From Ligula intestinalis (Eukaryota; Platyhelminthes; Cestoda; Diphyllobothriidea; Diphyllobothriidae), in the NCBI GenBank assembly GCA_036362985.1, contig JAYGXS010000009.1, forward strand, positions 19,904,162 through 19,968,161: a stretch of DNA of 64,000 bases, given 5' to 3'. Positions 60,301 through 64,000 of this stretch are shown in pieces. Positions within the stretch are counted from its first letter, which is position 1. Each line of letters begins with the position of its first letter. A program made the position numbers and the translations under genes. Under the pieces are notes generated by a model that had not been told where the DNA came from, searched no databases, and saw only the letters and a list, made by a program, of their open reading frames with translations.

Positions 60301-63027
60301 GTCGCCTTCGTCGTCCCTGTCGCTGGTGGAGGCTGGGATGGAAAGTGAAGAAGAAGAGGAGGAGGAAGATATGTCTATCCTCTCTTCTTCCGTCTCCTCT
60401 TCTTCCTCCTCCTCCTCCGGTTCTGATGCTTTTTCTTCGCCGGGCGGGGGGCGTCCGGGTGACCGCTGCGCCTACGTACCCACCGTTGGACATGTTCTTC
60501 GAGGCCGAGAAAGTGTGTACCAACTAAGTCTTGCTTAGTTCCCTCTCCCCCTGGTTTAGCGGTTTAGCATGCTTTTTGACGTCCTCTCTGTCTGCACATT
60601 TTTTCGGAATCTCTCTAGTAACTGTGCTTTCTCTAAGCAAAACTATCTAACGGCAAACAAGCCAGGAAATGGCATTACAAGTTGGACTGTCATTATCGCT
60701 TGTTCTTCTTCTAGATGTCTCTTTGGATGCCCACTTTCAGCATTGTTGAACTAAGACAGAAGGTAGCTCTCGTTTTTCGTTCTCGTCCGATCGATGGCAG
60801 TAGCTGACTGATGATGTCAGATGACCCTGAAGTTACCGTCCGAGTTTGCTAGCTCTCTCGCTCATTCCGGTTCTGCCTTAAGGCGCACTCCAGCTTCGCG
60901 AACAGCCGCCCAGCGGCTAGTATCATAGGCAGATGAACATTGCAGCCAAACCAAAAAGCAGACTAGAAGGACAATTTCTGACTCCTTAGTCATCATCAAT
61001 CACTCCTATTTAAACCCAAGATGGTGCACAACCCGGTACTCAAAACCGCGCCCCGTTAGCTAGAAGTCCAATGATCCGGCCCACTGCGCCCTTGGCTCAT
61101 TGACTTGCCGATGCCAATCAATACGATACTCTTTGGACAAAAATTTCATTGTCTTGCAAAATCTCATGATTGAAAACTTTTCAAGTCAATAGGTGCCCCC
61201 TTTTTAAGGCAGAAAACTTGAAAAGGCAGCATGCATACTGCTTCAATAGCGATGTTGTCTGGTGCGACTTCTACAGGCGACGGACAAGACACAGTCAAAA
61301 GCCTGAATCTTTGCTTGAATGAAATACCTTAGTTTATGCTGCATATTAGTCTTTATTAACACCCGCTAAATCCATTCCAGACCGTCGCTAAAACTTCCAT
61401 AGGTCATAGGTCACCGTCTGTACGTAGAAGAACTGAGATTTTTTTCATTATTCGACTTATGTGCTATGCGTGTATTCCGTGCCTTCCGATGCTGTTTTAG
61501 TGAGTAGGGCTTGTTTTCTACCCACTGCCTTTTAGAGCCCTTATATTCCTCATAAGAATAAGGGGTGATCCCTGAAACGAGAAGTTTATTCGGATTCTCA
61601 CTCTTAGCGATCAGTAGAAGCAGGCACTTATAAACGCACAGAGAGGCTGTAGTTGCCACTCCAGTGCTTCCTTATTGCAATTTACAGCTTCTGCAATTAT
61701 CGCTCTGGCTAGTATTTGCTGCGGTGTGATTGCTTGTCCCTACGCGGCCTCCAGGACGTTAGACCTTCCTGTAATTTTATCCCCATTGTTGGTTGTTTTT
61801 CTTACCTCCAGCCTCCTTATCCGCAACTTGCTCTGTTGATAGGTTTGAGTCAGGCGAATAGGCTTCTTGTTTCAGCAATCGGTTCTCATCCTTCCGATCG
61901 CTAACGGAACTCACTTGACCCGCTCCGCTTTGGGGCTCATTCCTTGGCCCCGCCAACAACCGCACAGCGGCTAGCAGCCTGAGCAGATAGCATTACCGAA
62001 AAAGACAAGGGAGATTTGAATGGCTTATTAGTCGTAATCAACCAGTTATACTCAACCGCAAGTGGTGTGCCACCCGAGGCTCGAGCTTGTGACCTTTTGA
62101 TCAGAAGTCTCACGCTCTGAGCCACAATCTCATTGTCTTATCGGTTTCGATCGGGGGATATTTACACTCATTGATGAACGCTCACCCGATCCCCAGCGGC
62201 TAATTAGTCATAAATGACCATGCTAGTTTCCTTTGTCTATTCTGGCAATGCTATCTAACTTGAGTTCATGTACCTATTTGCTTTAGAGAAAATAGGGGGT
62301 TGCGATTGCTTCCCTTGTTGATTAGCTTTCCTTTTCCCGTGTTTATTCCTCCAGGTCGTTTAGCTGGCAGCTCGACTAGTCAAGTGCCTGAGGCTGGGCA
62401 GTGGAAATATTTATTAGGGCGCCCCTCTGATGAATCGCACTGGCTCTCATGAAAACAAAACACGTTTATTGCTGCTGCTGCTACTGGCATTCTCAATCAG
62501 ACTTTACTTGACTTTGACTTTGCTTTAAGTTTCCAAACACACCTGATGCGATCGTCACGCCTTTTTGTCCCTCTTTTGGGGCTATCCGTTTTGTGTTTGT
62601 AGACCTGAAGATGCTGAATGACGTATACGTGCTGCATTTGGAGGCCTCTCTCTATCAACTCTGCCTCAGTCGCGTTCGCGGCCTCTTTCCCATTTTGCCA
62701 AATTCGGCTCTTCGGGATCTGCCTGACACCATTCTGTGCGTTGTTTCTCCTCAAGTTTCCGTTTCTCTAATCCATCACCTCCGTCGCCTCCATTTTCACC
62801 TTATCTTTTCCTTCATACTCTTTCCTTTCGCTTGTTGCACTTCTTTCTGGTGTTGTCTCAATTTACACTTCAGTGCCTTTCGTATCCTCCTCCTCCTCCT
62901 CCTCCTCCTCCTCCTCATCATCATCATCATCATCATCTTCTCCTTCAGTTATCTTTTCTATCCGGTGCTTAAACACCACTTCTTTCGGCCACTAGTTGGC
63001 AACAGTACTTTATGTAGTCCTCCATAA
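33177..63027 (+). CDS. KLHDC3-like: KLHDC3-like kelch beta-propeller protein, eight exons (gene span)
   Basis: I join eight exons: 33177-33342, 33384-33475, 36526-36789, 43008-43435, 49482-49900, 54101-54502, 59454-60512 and 62603-63027. Every junction keeps the reading frame and uses GT..AG. The total is 3,255 nt, about 1,084 aa. Kelch strands appear in the same order as in animal KLHDC3: RVNHQAVVLRDNVYIFGGY near residue 18, RFGHTVVPWRGRCWLFGGR near 95, PRDGHASAVLEDAMFVFGGF near 153, PRDFACLVAHRGRLFLFGGR near 207, GRRSMSS joined to AYDGNLYVAFG near 455, PRVFVYGGTQ near 540, and LNDVYVLHLEASLYQLC near 950. In vertebrates KLHDC3 is a substrate receptor of CUL2-RING ubiquitin ligases that reads C-terminal degrons, so that role is an inference here. 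Vertebrate KLHDC3 is about 380 aa; the excess comes from Ala/Pro/Ser-rich and acidic insertions in exons 4 to 7. The sister proteins KLHDC2 and KLHDC10 are less likely because the N-terminus and C-terminal strand fit KLHDC3 better. The 3' end is uncertain. Confidence 0.82.
33384..33475 (+). CDS. kelch gene exon 2
   Basis: The exon follows a TTTTTAG acceptor and ends GATGAG|GTAAGC in phase 0. It encodes KLWNCALKTFTPLPPDE, matching the outer strand of the first kelch repeat and the tryptophan-proline linker to the next one. The joined frame across the 41-nt intron is open, and the other frames do not continue the kelch pattern. Confidence 0.75.
34385..34500 (+). repeat. dispersed repeat R3, copy 2
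   Basis: CAGTCTTGACACCGGACAGA, GATGAGGGAGGAGAGAGTG and ATCACTTAAAAC match 10070-10200. A GC-rich leader (34230-34385) precedes it. Confidence 0.5.
34740..34915 (+). mobile_element. SINE family B copy, plus orientation
   Basis: The tRNA-like head reads GGGCTCAATGGTTAAGGCGT (A box) and CGGCTCGAACCTTGGG (B box). It is followed by the body in sense orientation, ending CCAGTCTCCCCTGTCCTC. It lies in kelch intron 2. Confidence 0.6.
35740..36090 (-). mobile_element. SINE family B copy
   Basis: CAGCAGCCGCGCAGTGGCTTG, TTAGCCGTCATCAGCCAATC and the B box in GAATTCGAGCCTAGAG (minus) define it; the 5' block with GATATTGACACTCGTTGACG follows. Confidence 0.55.
36526..36789 (+). CDS. kelch gene exon 3
   Basis: This 264-nt, phase 0/0 exon of 88 codons lies between TTTTAG|CCG and CAG|GTGTGA. 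It holds two kelch strands with the diagnostic GG pairs, RFGHTVVPWRGRCWLFGGR and RDGHASAVLEDAMFVFGGF, and the DLYLFD segment between them. GC content is high compared with the AT-rich introns around it. An open frame of 160 codons in another register overlaps it and is a shadow. Confidence 0.85.
37900..38525 (-). pseudogene. Penelope-like element, GIY-YIG endonuclease and 3' end (copy 2)
   Basis: The minus-strand frame RIDRWDPLPRQETSGVIYRI, then WCSCGQSKYVGEASRLLKMR and IAEHAAAVQRNDANSQVAAY, is the GIY-YIG module with its cysteine pair. Downstream at 37973-37906 lies a hammerhead-like motif and the terminal sequence GTCCCAGCGATCGAGTC, which recurs at 28287 and 53291. The copy is 5'-truncated. 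Confidence 0.75.
37944..37973 (-). ncRNA. hammerhead-like core motif at a Penelope-like 3' end (locus 3)
   Basis: On the minus strand CCGATGA (one change from CTGATGA), T, GAATCCG-CGA-CGGATTTC, then GAAACGTC. It lies about 250 bp downstream of the GIY-YIG frame at 38221-38520. Confidence 0.4.
40083..40108 (+). ncRNA. hammerhead-like core motif (locus 4)
   Basis: TTGATGA, T, a short stem CGG..CC(A)T region, then GAAAC and AGTTGTC. The first core base is changed. A perfect inverted repeat (AAGAAGTTAAGTCG / CGACTTAACTTCTT) follows at 40171 and 40224. Confidence 0.28.
40315..40600 (-). mobile_element. SINE family B copy, diverged
   Basis: GGAGACCGAAATGGTCATTT, a decayed body, and TTTCGAACTGGCGAACTTTG (B box, inverted) can be recognised. 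It is more diverged than the other copies. Confidence 0.45.
40600..42200. other. AT-rich interior of kelch intron 3 without features
   Basis: Only short frames, no repeat recognised within the window. Confidence 0.55.
42210..42535 (-). pseudogene. Penelope-like element, GIY-YIG endonuclease remnant (copy 3)
   Basis: The minus strand reads SMCIYSFTSSCGAGYIGRTT, RHLEKRMREHIPAWLSRGEN and SILAHLIDTSHQVDASEAFR. This is a different subfamily from copy 2. It is intact over about 100 codons, with no RT attached. Confidence 0.75.
42610..42855 (+). repeat. unclassified dispersed repeat R2, copy 2
   Basis: This is the inverted partner of 18885-19130. It lies between a Penelope-like GIY-YIG remnant and a hammerhead-like motif in kelch intron 3, so it may be an untranslated part of a Penelope-like element. 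Confidence 0.6.
42897..42927 (+). ncRNA. hammerhead-like core motif (locus 5)
   Basis: CTGATGA, T, an imperfect stem (GGTTTC / GGAATCC), then GAAACGTCAGCAC. It lies 80 bp upstream of kelch exon 4, in intron 3. Confidence 0.35.
43008..43435 (+). CDS. kelch gene exon 4
   Basis: The acceptor is CCCATCGCAG, and the first codon is an internal Met rather than a start. VYRLDFMTWQWQTI continues the repeat begun in exon 3. RDFACLVAHRGRLFLFGGRS starts the next repeat. The exon then carries an insertion of about 80 residues (ESTLWELLPLV onward, with LWHACHTERIDHLAASYS) that vertebrate homologues lack. It ends GGGAGAG|GTGAGT in phase 2. Confidence 0.85.
43500..43690 (+). repeat. dispersed repeat R4, copy 1
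   Basis: GCTGCGATCTTGCAGGCCCG, GAGAGAAGTCATGGGAAGGC and GGAACAGTATATTCTGAACA match 57000-57190 in order. It lies just inside kelch intron 4. Confidence 0.5.
44420..44600 (-). mobile_element. SINE family B copy
   Basis: AGGCTGGAATGGTCATTTCT and TTAGCCATCATCAGTCAGCC match the family body. The B-box part is deleted after CCTCAGGTAGTGAGCC. Confidence 0.5.
46205..48740 (-). pseudogene. CR1/Jockey-like non-LTR retrotransposon, endonuclease plus reverse transcriptase, inactivated
   Basis: On the minus strand, in order: endonuclease start LTFVHTNAQSMLSKLDELKI, ETWL and GRRGGGVATYVKNGL, GDFNAPHIDWG (catalytic GDFN), then reverse transcriptase with LRLKESKSPGLDD, NYRPISLTAI, DQHGFRRGRSCVTKLLYCL, VYIDFKKAFDSVPHHRLLYK (motif A) and VESGVPQGSVLGPILFVIYI (motif B). 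The FADD-containing block is deleted: FVIYID runs straight into the C-terminal region, and LDARKNFFSKRVVRALHC follows. Several frameshifts break it. It is 5'-truncated near the endonuclease start and inserted in the kelch intron 4 in antisense. Confidence 0.88.
47205..47252 (-). repeat. short tandem repeat inside the CR1-like element
   Basis: GAGAGTGGTGAG is repeated about four times, duplicating codons (TTLSPL repeated) between the finger motifs of the dead reverse transcriptase. Confidence 0.7.
49415..50230 (+). repeat. intron-flank duplication surrounding kelch exon 5
   Basis: The upstream flank GTGCATCCACCTTTTATTTC ending CCTCACAG (49448-49481) recurs at 50112-50147. The downstream flank GTGGGTTCTGTGGCATCCGT (49901-49920) recurs at 50159-50178. 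In the second copy the two flanks are nearly joined, with only about 11 bases between them and no exon. Confidence 0.65.
49482..49900 (+). CDS. kelch gene exon 5, mostly lineage-specific insertion
   Basis: The exon follows ATCCTCACAG and ends TCCTCCT|GTGGGT in phase 1. Only this register satisfies both neighbours: phase 2 enters from exon 4 and phase 1 leaves to exon 6. The last residues, GRRSMSS, join exon 6 to give GRRSMSSW-AYDGNLYVAFG, the position of GRRSHSA..NGELYIFGG in the animal protein. The preceding 130 residues are Ala/Cys/Arg-rich and contain a helical-looking stretch (VLRRLHAAGLLSDQEFRRHQ) with no counterpart in vertebrates. A donor-like GTAAGA inside it at 49598 would also leave phase 1, so alternative splicing is possible. 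Confidence 0.6.
51720..51940 (-). pseudogene. Penelope-like GIY-YIG scrap (copy 4)
   Basis: KDPLSRQEASEIVCRTWRSS, CEGRYIEGTETVRLTRRTEH and AAAEGRHDANSYVLVYS align with copy 2, but the catalytic Tyr-Gly context has decayed. Confidence 0.55.
52376..53445 (+). pseudogene. RTE-type non-LTR retrotransposon remnant (copy 3, internally deleted)
   Basis: RLRGNKAPGARAVYSLKS and LVSTLTPWVHDVIGQAS are the finger region that precedes the palm. The palm with YADD is missing: the sequence jumps near 52570 to EEVDSFDYLQARLLLNG and then YRATLRPVLPYGEEFLAMRV. The tail CGGCTAGATCAGTCATAATCGC matches copies 1 and 2. A 30-bp piece of Penelope-like 3' end (CGACTCGATCGCTGGGACAG) sits inside it at 53289. Confidence 0.8.
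54101..54502 (+). CDS. kelch gene exon 6
   Basis: The exon lies between CTGGTCAG|GG and AACAAGG|GTAAGC and is 402 nt. AYDGNLYVAFGTL and FNDVWRYSLEANQW form one kelch repeat. After an alanine run, PSARRRAIAALHL and RVFVYGGTQPQ form the next, equivalent to PRRRQ..VLFGGTSP in animal KLHDC3. The GC-rich exon ends in a Ser/Gly linker and leaves phase 1. The open frame runs on to 54732 into an intronic SINE, so its unspliced stop is not the gene end. Confidence 0.82.
54550..54740 (-). mobile_element. tRNA-derived SINE, family A (copy 3)
   Basis: The minus strand reads GTAGCCCCATGGTAGAGTG (A box) and GCGGGTTCGATTCTCACCGA (B box), then GAGTTTTTTTGACGATTGG. It lies 48 bp inside kelch intron 6 and faces copy 4 head to head. 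Confidence 0.75.
54775..55012 (+). mobile_element. tRNA-derived SINE, family A (copy 4)
   Basis: GACCTCGTAGCTCAATGGTA with GAGC is a clear A box, and GGGTTCGATTCTCACC a clear B box. A roughly 100-bp 5' block and the 3' end GAGTTTTTCACAATGGGGTC are also present. A short leader and tRNA-unlike 3' part show this is a SINE and not a tRNA gene. Confidence 0.78.
55520..55790 (-). pseudogene. Penelope-like GIY-YIG scrap (copy 5)
   Basis: The minus strand reads TSMCICSFARF, AAGYIGRRSRCLSKAIRDS and VFRVICK, with stops, aligning with copy 3. The preceding 500 bp (to about 56400) may hold unrecognisable RT remains. Confidence 0.5.
57000..57190 (+). repeat. dispersed repeat R4, copy 2
   Basis: GCTACGATCTTCCAGGCCCA, GAGAGAAGTCTTATGAAAGC and GGAACAATATATTTTGTACA match the 43500 copy. 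Confidence 0.5.
57639..58059 (-). CDS. possible orphan coding exon, unrecognised
   Basis: The frame is open for about 140 codons after a possible acceptor GATTCTCAG (near 58060) to a TAA at 57639. It includes TYSFIFLTLFISTVLPNF, SRNEGCCTVVVRYFNVN, KDPVTFICSEEGAIAEFYR and HIRDHNWRVRIKAMAVWQS. The first part is hydrophobic, the rest mixed with several cysteines. There is no in-frame ATG at a sensible place and no partner exon was found. It could instead be repeat-derived. Confidence 0.22.
58560..58812 (-). mobile_element. tRNA-derived SINE, family A (copy 5)
   Basis: The minus strand carries GTAGCTCAGTTGGTAGAGCG (A box, near-canonical) and GGGTTCGACTCCCACTGAAG (B box), plus the full 5' block. 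It is the best preserved head in the window. Confidence 0.8.
58900..59345. mobile_element. SINE family B inverted pair
   Basis: A minus-oriented copy (58900-59215; GACAAGGGAGACTGGAATGG, B box in GGTCGCGAGTTCGAAGCTCG complement) is followed by a plus-oriented piece (59215-59345; TGGCGAGTTCGAGACTCTGA and CCATTCCAGTCTCTCTTGTC). Together they form a potential hairpin just upstream of kelch exon 7. Confidence 0.6.
59454..60512 (+). CDS. kelch gene exon 7, giant low-complexity insertion
   Basis: A long pyrimidine tract ending TTTCCAG precedes 353 codons open from the acceptor to the donor. Phase 1 from exon 6 gives a Glu junction codon. The exon interrupts the sixth kelch repeat between GGTQ and LNDVYVLHL. 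It contains Ser/Gly blocks, a six-Gly run, an eight-Glu run near 60350 and a Ser run near 60400. Hydrophobic segments such as ILFVVIGDG and ALFTLLLCEP suggest that parts may fold. The donor is either GAAA|GTGTGT at 60513 or CCGG|GTGACC at 60459; both leave phase 1 into exon 8. Confidence 0.7.
60925..61150 (-). mobile_element. SINE family B copy, diverged
   Basis: GACAATTTCTGACTCCTTAG, TCATCATCAATCACTC and a decayed tRNA-like segment ending in CTCATTGACTTGCCG are recognisable. Confidence 0.4.
61890..62270 (-). mobile_element. SINE family B copy
   Basis: GCCAACAACCGCACAGCGGC, AAGACAAGGGAGATTTGAAT, GTGTGCCACCCGAGGCTCGA (B box, inverted) and GGGATATTTACACTCATTGA are all present in family order. 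Confidence 0.6.
62603..63027 (+). CDS. kelch gene exon 8, C-terminal kelch strand
   Basis: The acceptor is TGTGTTTGTAG. LKMLNDVYVLHLEASLYQLCLSRV and ALRDLPDTI match the closing strand and tail of KLHDC3 (the LHILDFSPSLKTLC and LPHDIRWEL region). The frame continues through a (CTC)n(ATC)n microsatellite coding Leu/Ile runs to a TAA at 63025-63027. That tail is unlikely to be functional, so the true coding end may be nearer 62,745, with a further exon spliced on. The CCCTCACAG at 63950-63958 is a candidate acceptor for such an exon. Confidence 0.65.
62888..62942 (+). repeat. (CTC)n(ATC)n compound microsatellite
   Basis: About ten CTC units are followed by about seven ATC units, inside the tail of the exon 8 reading frame. 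Confidence 0.9.
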
Positions 63028-63500
63028 TAATCCCTAATCCCAGCATGTTTCCTAAGAAAACGGTGTTTATAGGGTTTTATGGGTGGGGAATTAGAATACG
63101 CAGTACAAAATACTTTAATGCATTTTTATTTTATTGTATTTAGAAGTGTTGCTGATTTATATCTGTTTACTTTCCTAATTTATACTATCGTTTAGCGTAT
63201 TGCGGAAAAACCCGATTATCAAATTGCATGTTTCTCAGAATTCCTGAAAAAATGAAGTGTTGGTTAGGAGGTTGTCTACTTCAACTTACCTGAGGTCCAA
63301 CTTACCTGTCCGCGAAGCGCCGCGCACGCCCTCAGTTTACACGCGGAACATCTTACTCCCAGCGGCCGCTGGAAACACCTTCATCTATATTTTTTCACTT
63401 TAAACTGACTTCTAAAAATTGCCTTCTCTGCCGATCGTATTTCCCCACCGCCCAAAACCCTATAACCACCTGTCTTTGCTGGTAATGTCCTTCTGCCTAC
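63020..63500. mobile_element. terminal-inverted-repeat element (copy 2, inverted relative to copy 1)
   Basis: CCTAAGAAAACGGTGTTTAT near 63055 pairs with CCTATAACCACCTGTCTTTG near 63460. The core GCGGAAAAACCCGATTATCA at 63202 is the complement of the copy 1 core. An extra, separate terminus lies at 63780-63870 (ACCACCGTTTTCATAGGACA). Confidence 0.65.
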
Positions 63501-63604
63501 ATAGTAGCCGCCCGAGAGGGAGCTCTAATGGCAATATGGGGGGACGAGTTGGTCCTCTGACAGATCGGTGTACGCGTCTACTCCACTGTATATTCCCAAT
63601 CTAA

Positions 63605-63780
63605 TACCAGCTAGACGTTAGGACGTTCGCCCTGACGGGAGAGATCGCGAGTTCAAATCTCGGTGTGGCAGCAATTTCAGCGGCCGCACTGGGGTTGGGT
63701 ATCACTAGCCGATGACGCCTAATAAGGCAGAAAAGGCCTTCCTAGTGTCCCATGTCTTTGCTGGTAATGTCCTTCTGTCT
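63605..63780 (+). mobile_element. SINE family B copy, plus orientation
   Basis: GTTAGGACGTTCGCCCTGAC and GAGATCGCGAGTTCAAATCT (B box) are followed by the sense body ending CCTTCCTAGTGTCCCATGTC. It lies between two ends of the terminal-inverted-repeat element. Confidence 0.55.
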
Positions 63781-64000
63781 ATTACCACCGTTTTCATAGG
63801 ACAAAATGCTGGGACTAGTGGTATATGAGGGGGACTACATAAGCTACTTTTGCCCACTAGTTATCTATCTAATCAATCCATCCTCTTCTAAAGGTCACTG
63901 GTTCTCTGCATTTTCTGGTCGTTTTCTCTCTCTCTCCTCCTCCTCCCCCTCACAGTTTCCACCCCATCTTCATTTATGCCGTCTGCTCCTCCTCTGCTTC

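Larger units (their letters stand above)
60540..62590. other. kelch intron 7, mostly SINE-derived
   Basis: Apart from the SINE B copies at 60925 and 61890 I see no gene or structured element. Confidence 0.5.

Noticed and set aside
60029..60523. 164-codon minus-strand frame
   Set aside because: Antisense shadow of kelch exon 7; Arg/Gly-rich only because of the GC bias.
1..64000. CRISPR array, operon, prophage or toxin system
   Set aside because: No regular short repeats with spacers, no ribosome-binding-site-led ORF strings and clear spliceosomal introns; the DNA is eukaryotic.

Overview
This looks like nuclear DNA of a parasitic flatworm, most likely a cestode of the diphyllobothriidean type (Spirometra, Schistocephalus or Dibothriocephalus). 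The exact species cannot be read from the window. The reasons are very short introns beside multi-kilobase ones, GT..AG splice sites, no operons, and a dense load of RTE, CR1/Jockey-like and Penelope-like retroelement debris with tRNA-derived SINEs. A 10-N assembly gap lies at 29,659-29,668. Only a few percent of the window appears to code for host proteins.

Genes reconstructed by joining exons whose splice phases agree: (1) a plus-strand gene at about 5.13-5.86 kb (at least 3 exons, probably secreted or extracellular, unrecognised); (2) a minus-strand gene at 5.89-21.75 kb (at least 3 exons, unrecognised, with a charged C-terminus), whose stop lies 30 bp from the stop of gene 1, so the two converge tail to tail; (3) a weaker candidate plus-strand multi-pass membrane protein at 25.6-27.9 kb (2 exons); (4) the dominant gene, a plus-strand kelch beta-propeller protein resembling KLHDC3, spread over about 30 kb (33,177-63,027) in eight exons. 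Its flatworm product would be about 1,080 aa against about 380 aa in vertebrates, because low-complexity blocks are inserted between conserved kelch motifs. No single long ORF shows these genes; they appear only when exons are chained.

The rest is repeats. RTE-type non-LTR pieces lie at 0.2-1.1, 14.9-16.0, 31.4-32.3 and 52.4-53.4 kb. CR1/Jockey-like pieces lie at 23.5, 28.5-29.7 and 46.2-48.7 kb. Five Penelope-like fragments with GIY-YIG endonuclease remnants lie at 17.5-18.2, 37.9-38.5, 42.2-42.5, 51.7-51.9 and 55.5-55.8 kb. Two tRNA-like SINE families occur in at least 5 and about 12 copies. There are also a roughly 0.5-kb terminal-inverted-repeat element in two copies, a foldback element at 14.04-14.39 kb, and several two-copy unclassified repeats. 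A recurrent CTGANGA-N-stem-GAAAC motif, similar to a hammerhead ribozyme core, is seen at five loci, one of them directly downstream of a Penelope endonuclease.

I saw no rRNA, canonical tRNA gene, CRISPR array, operon or bacterial-type system.
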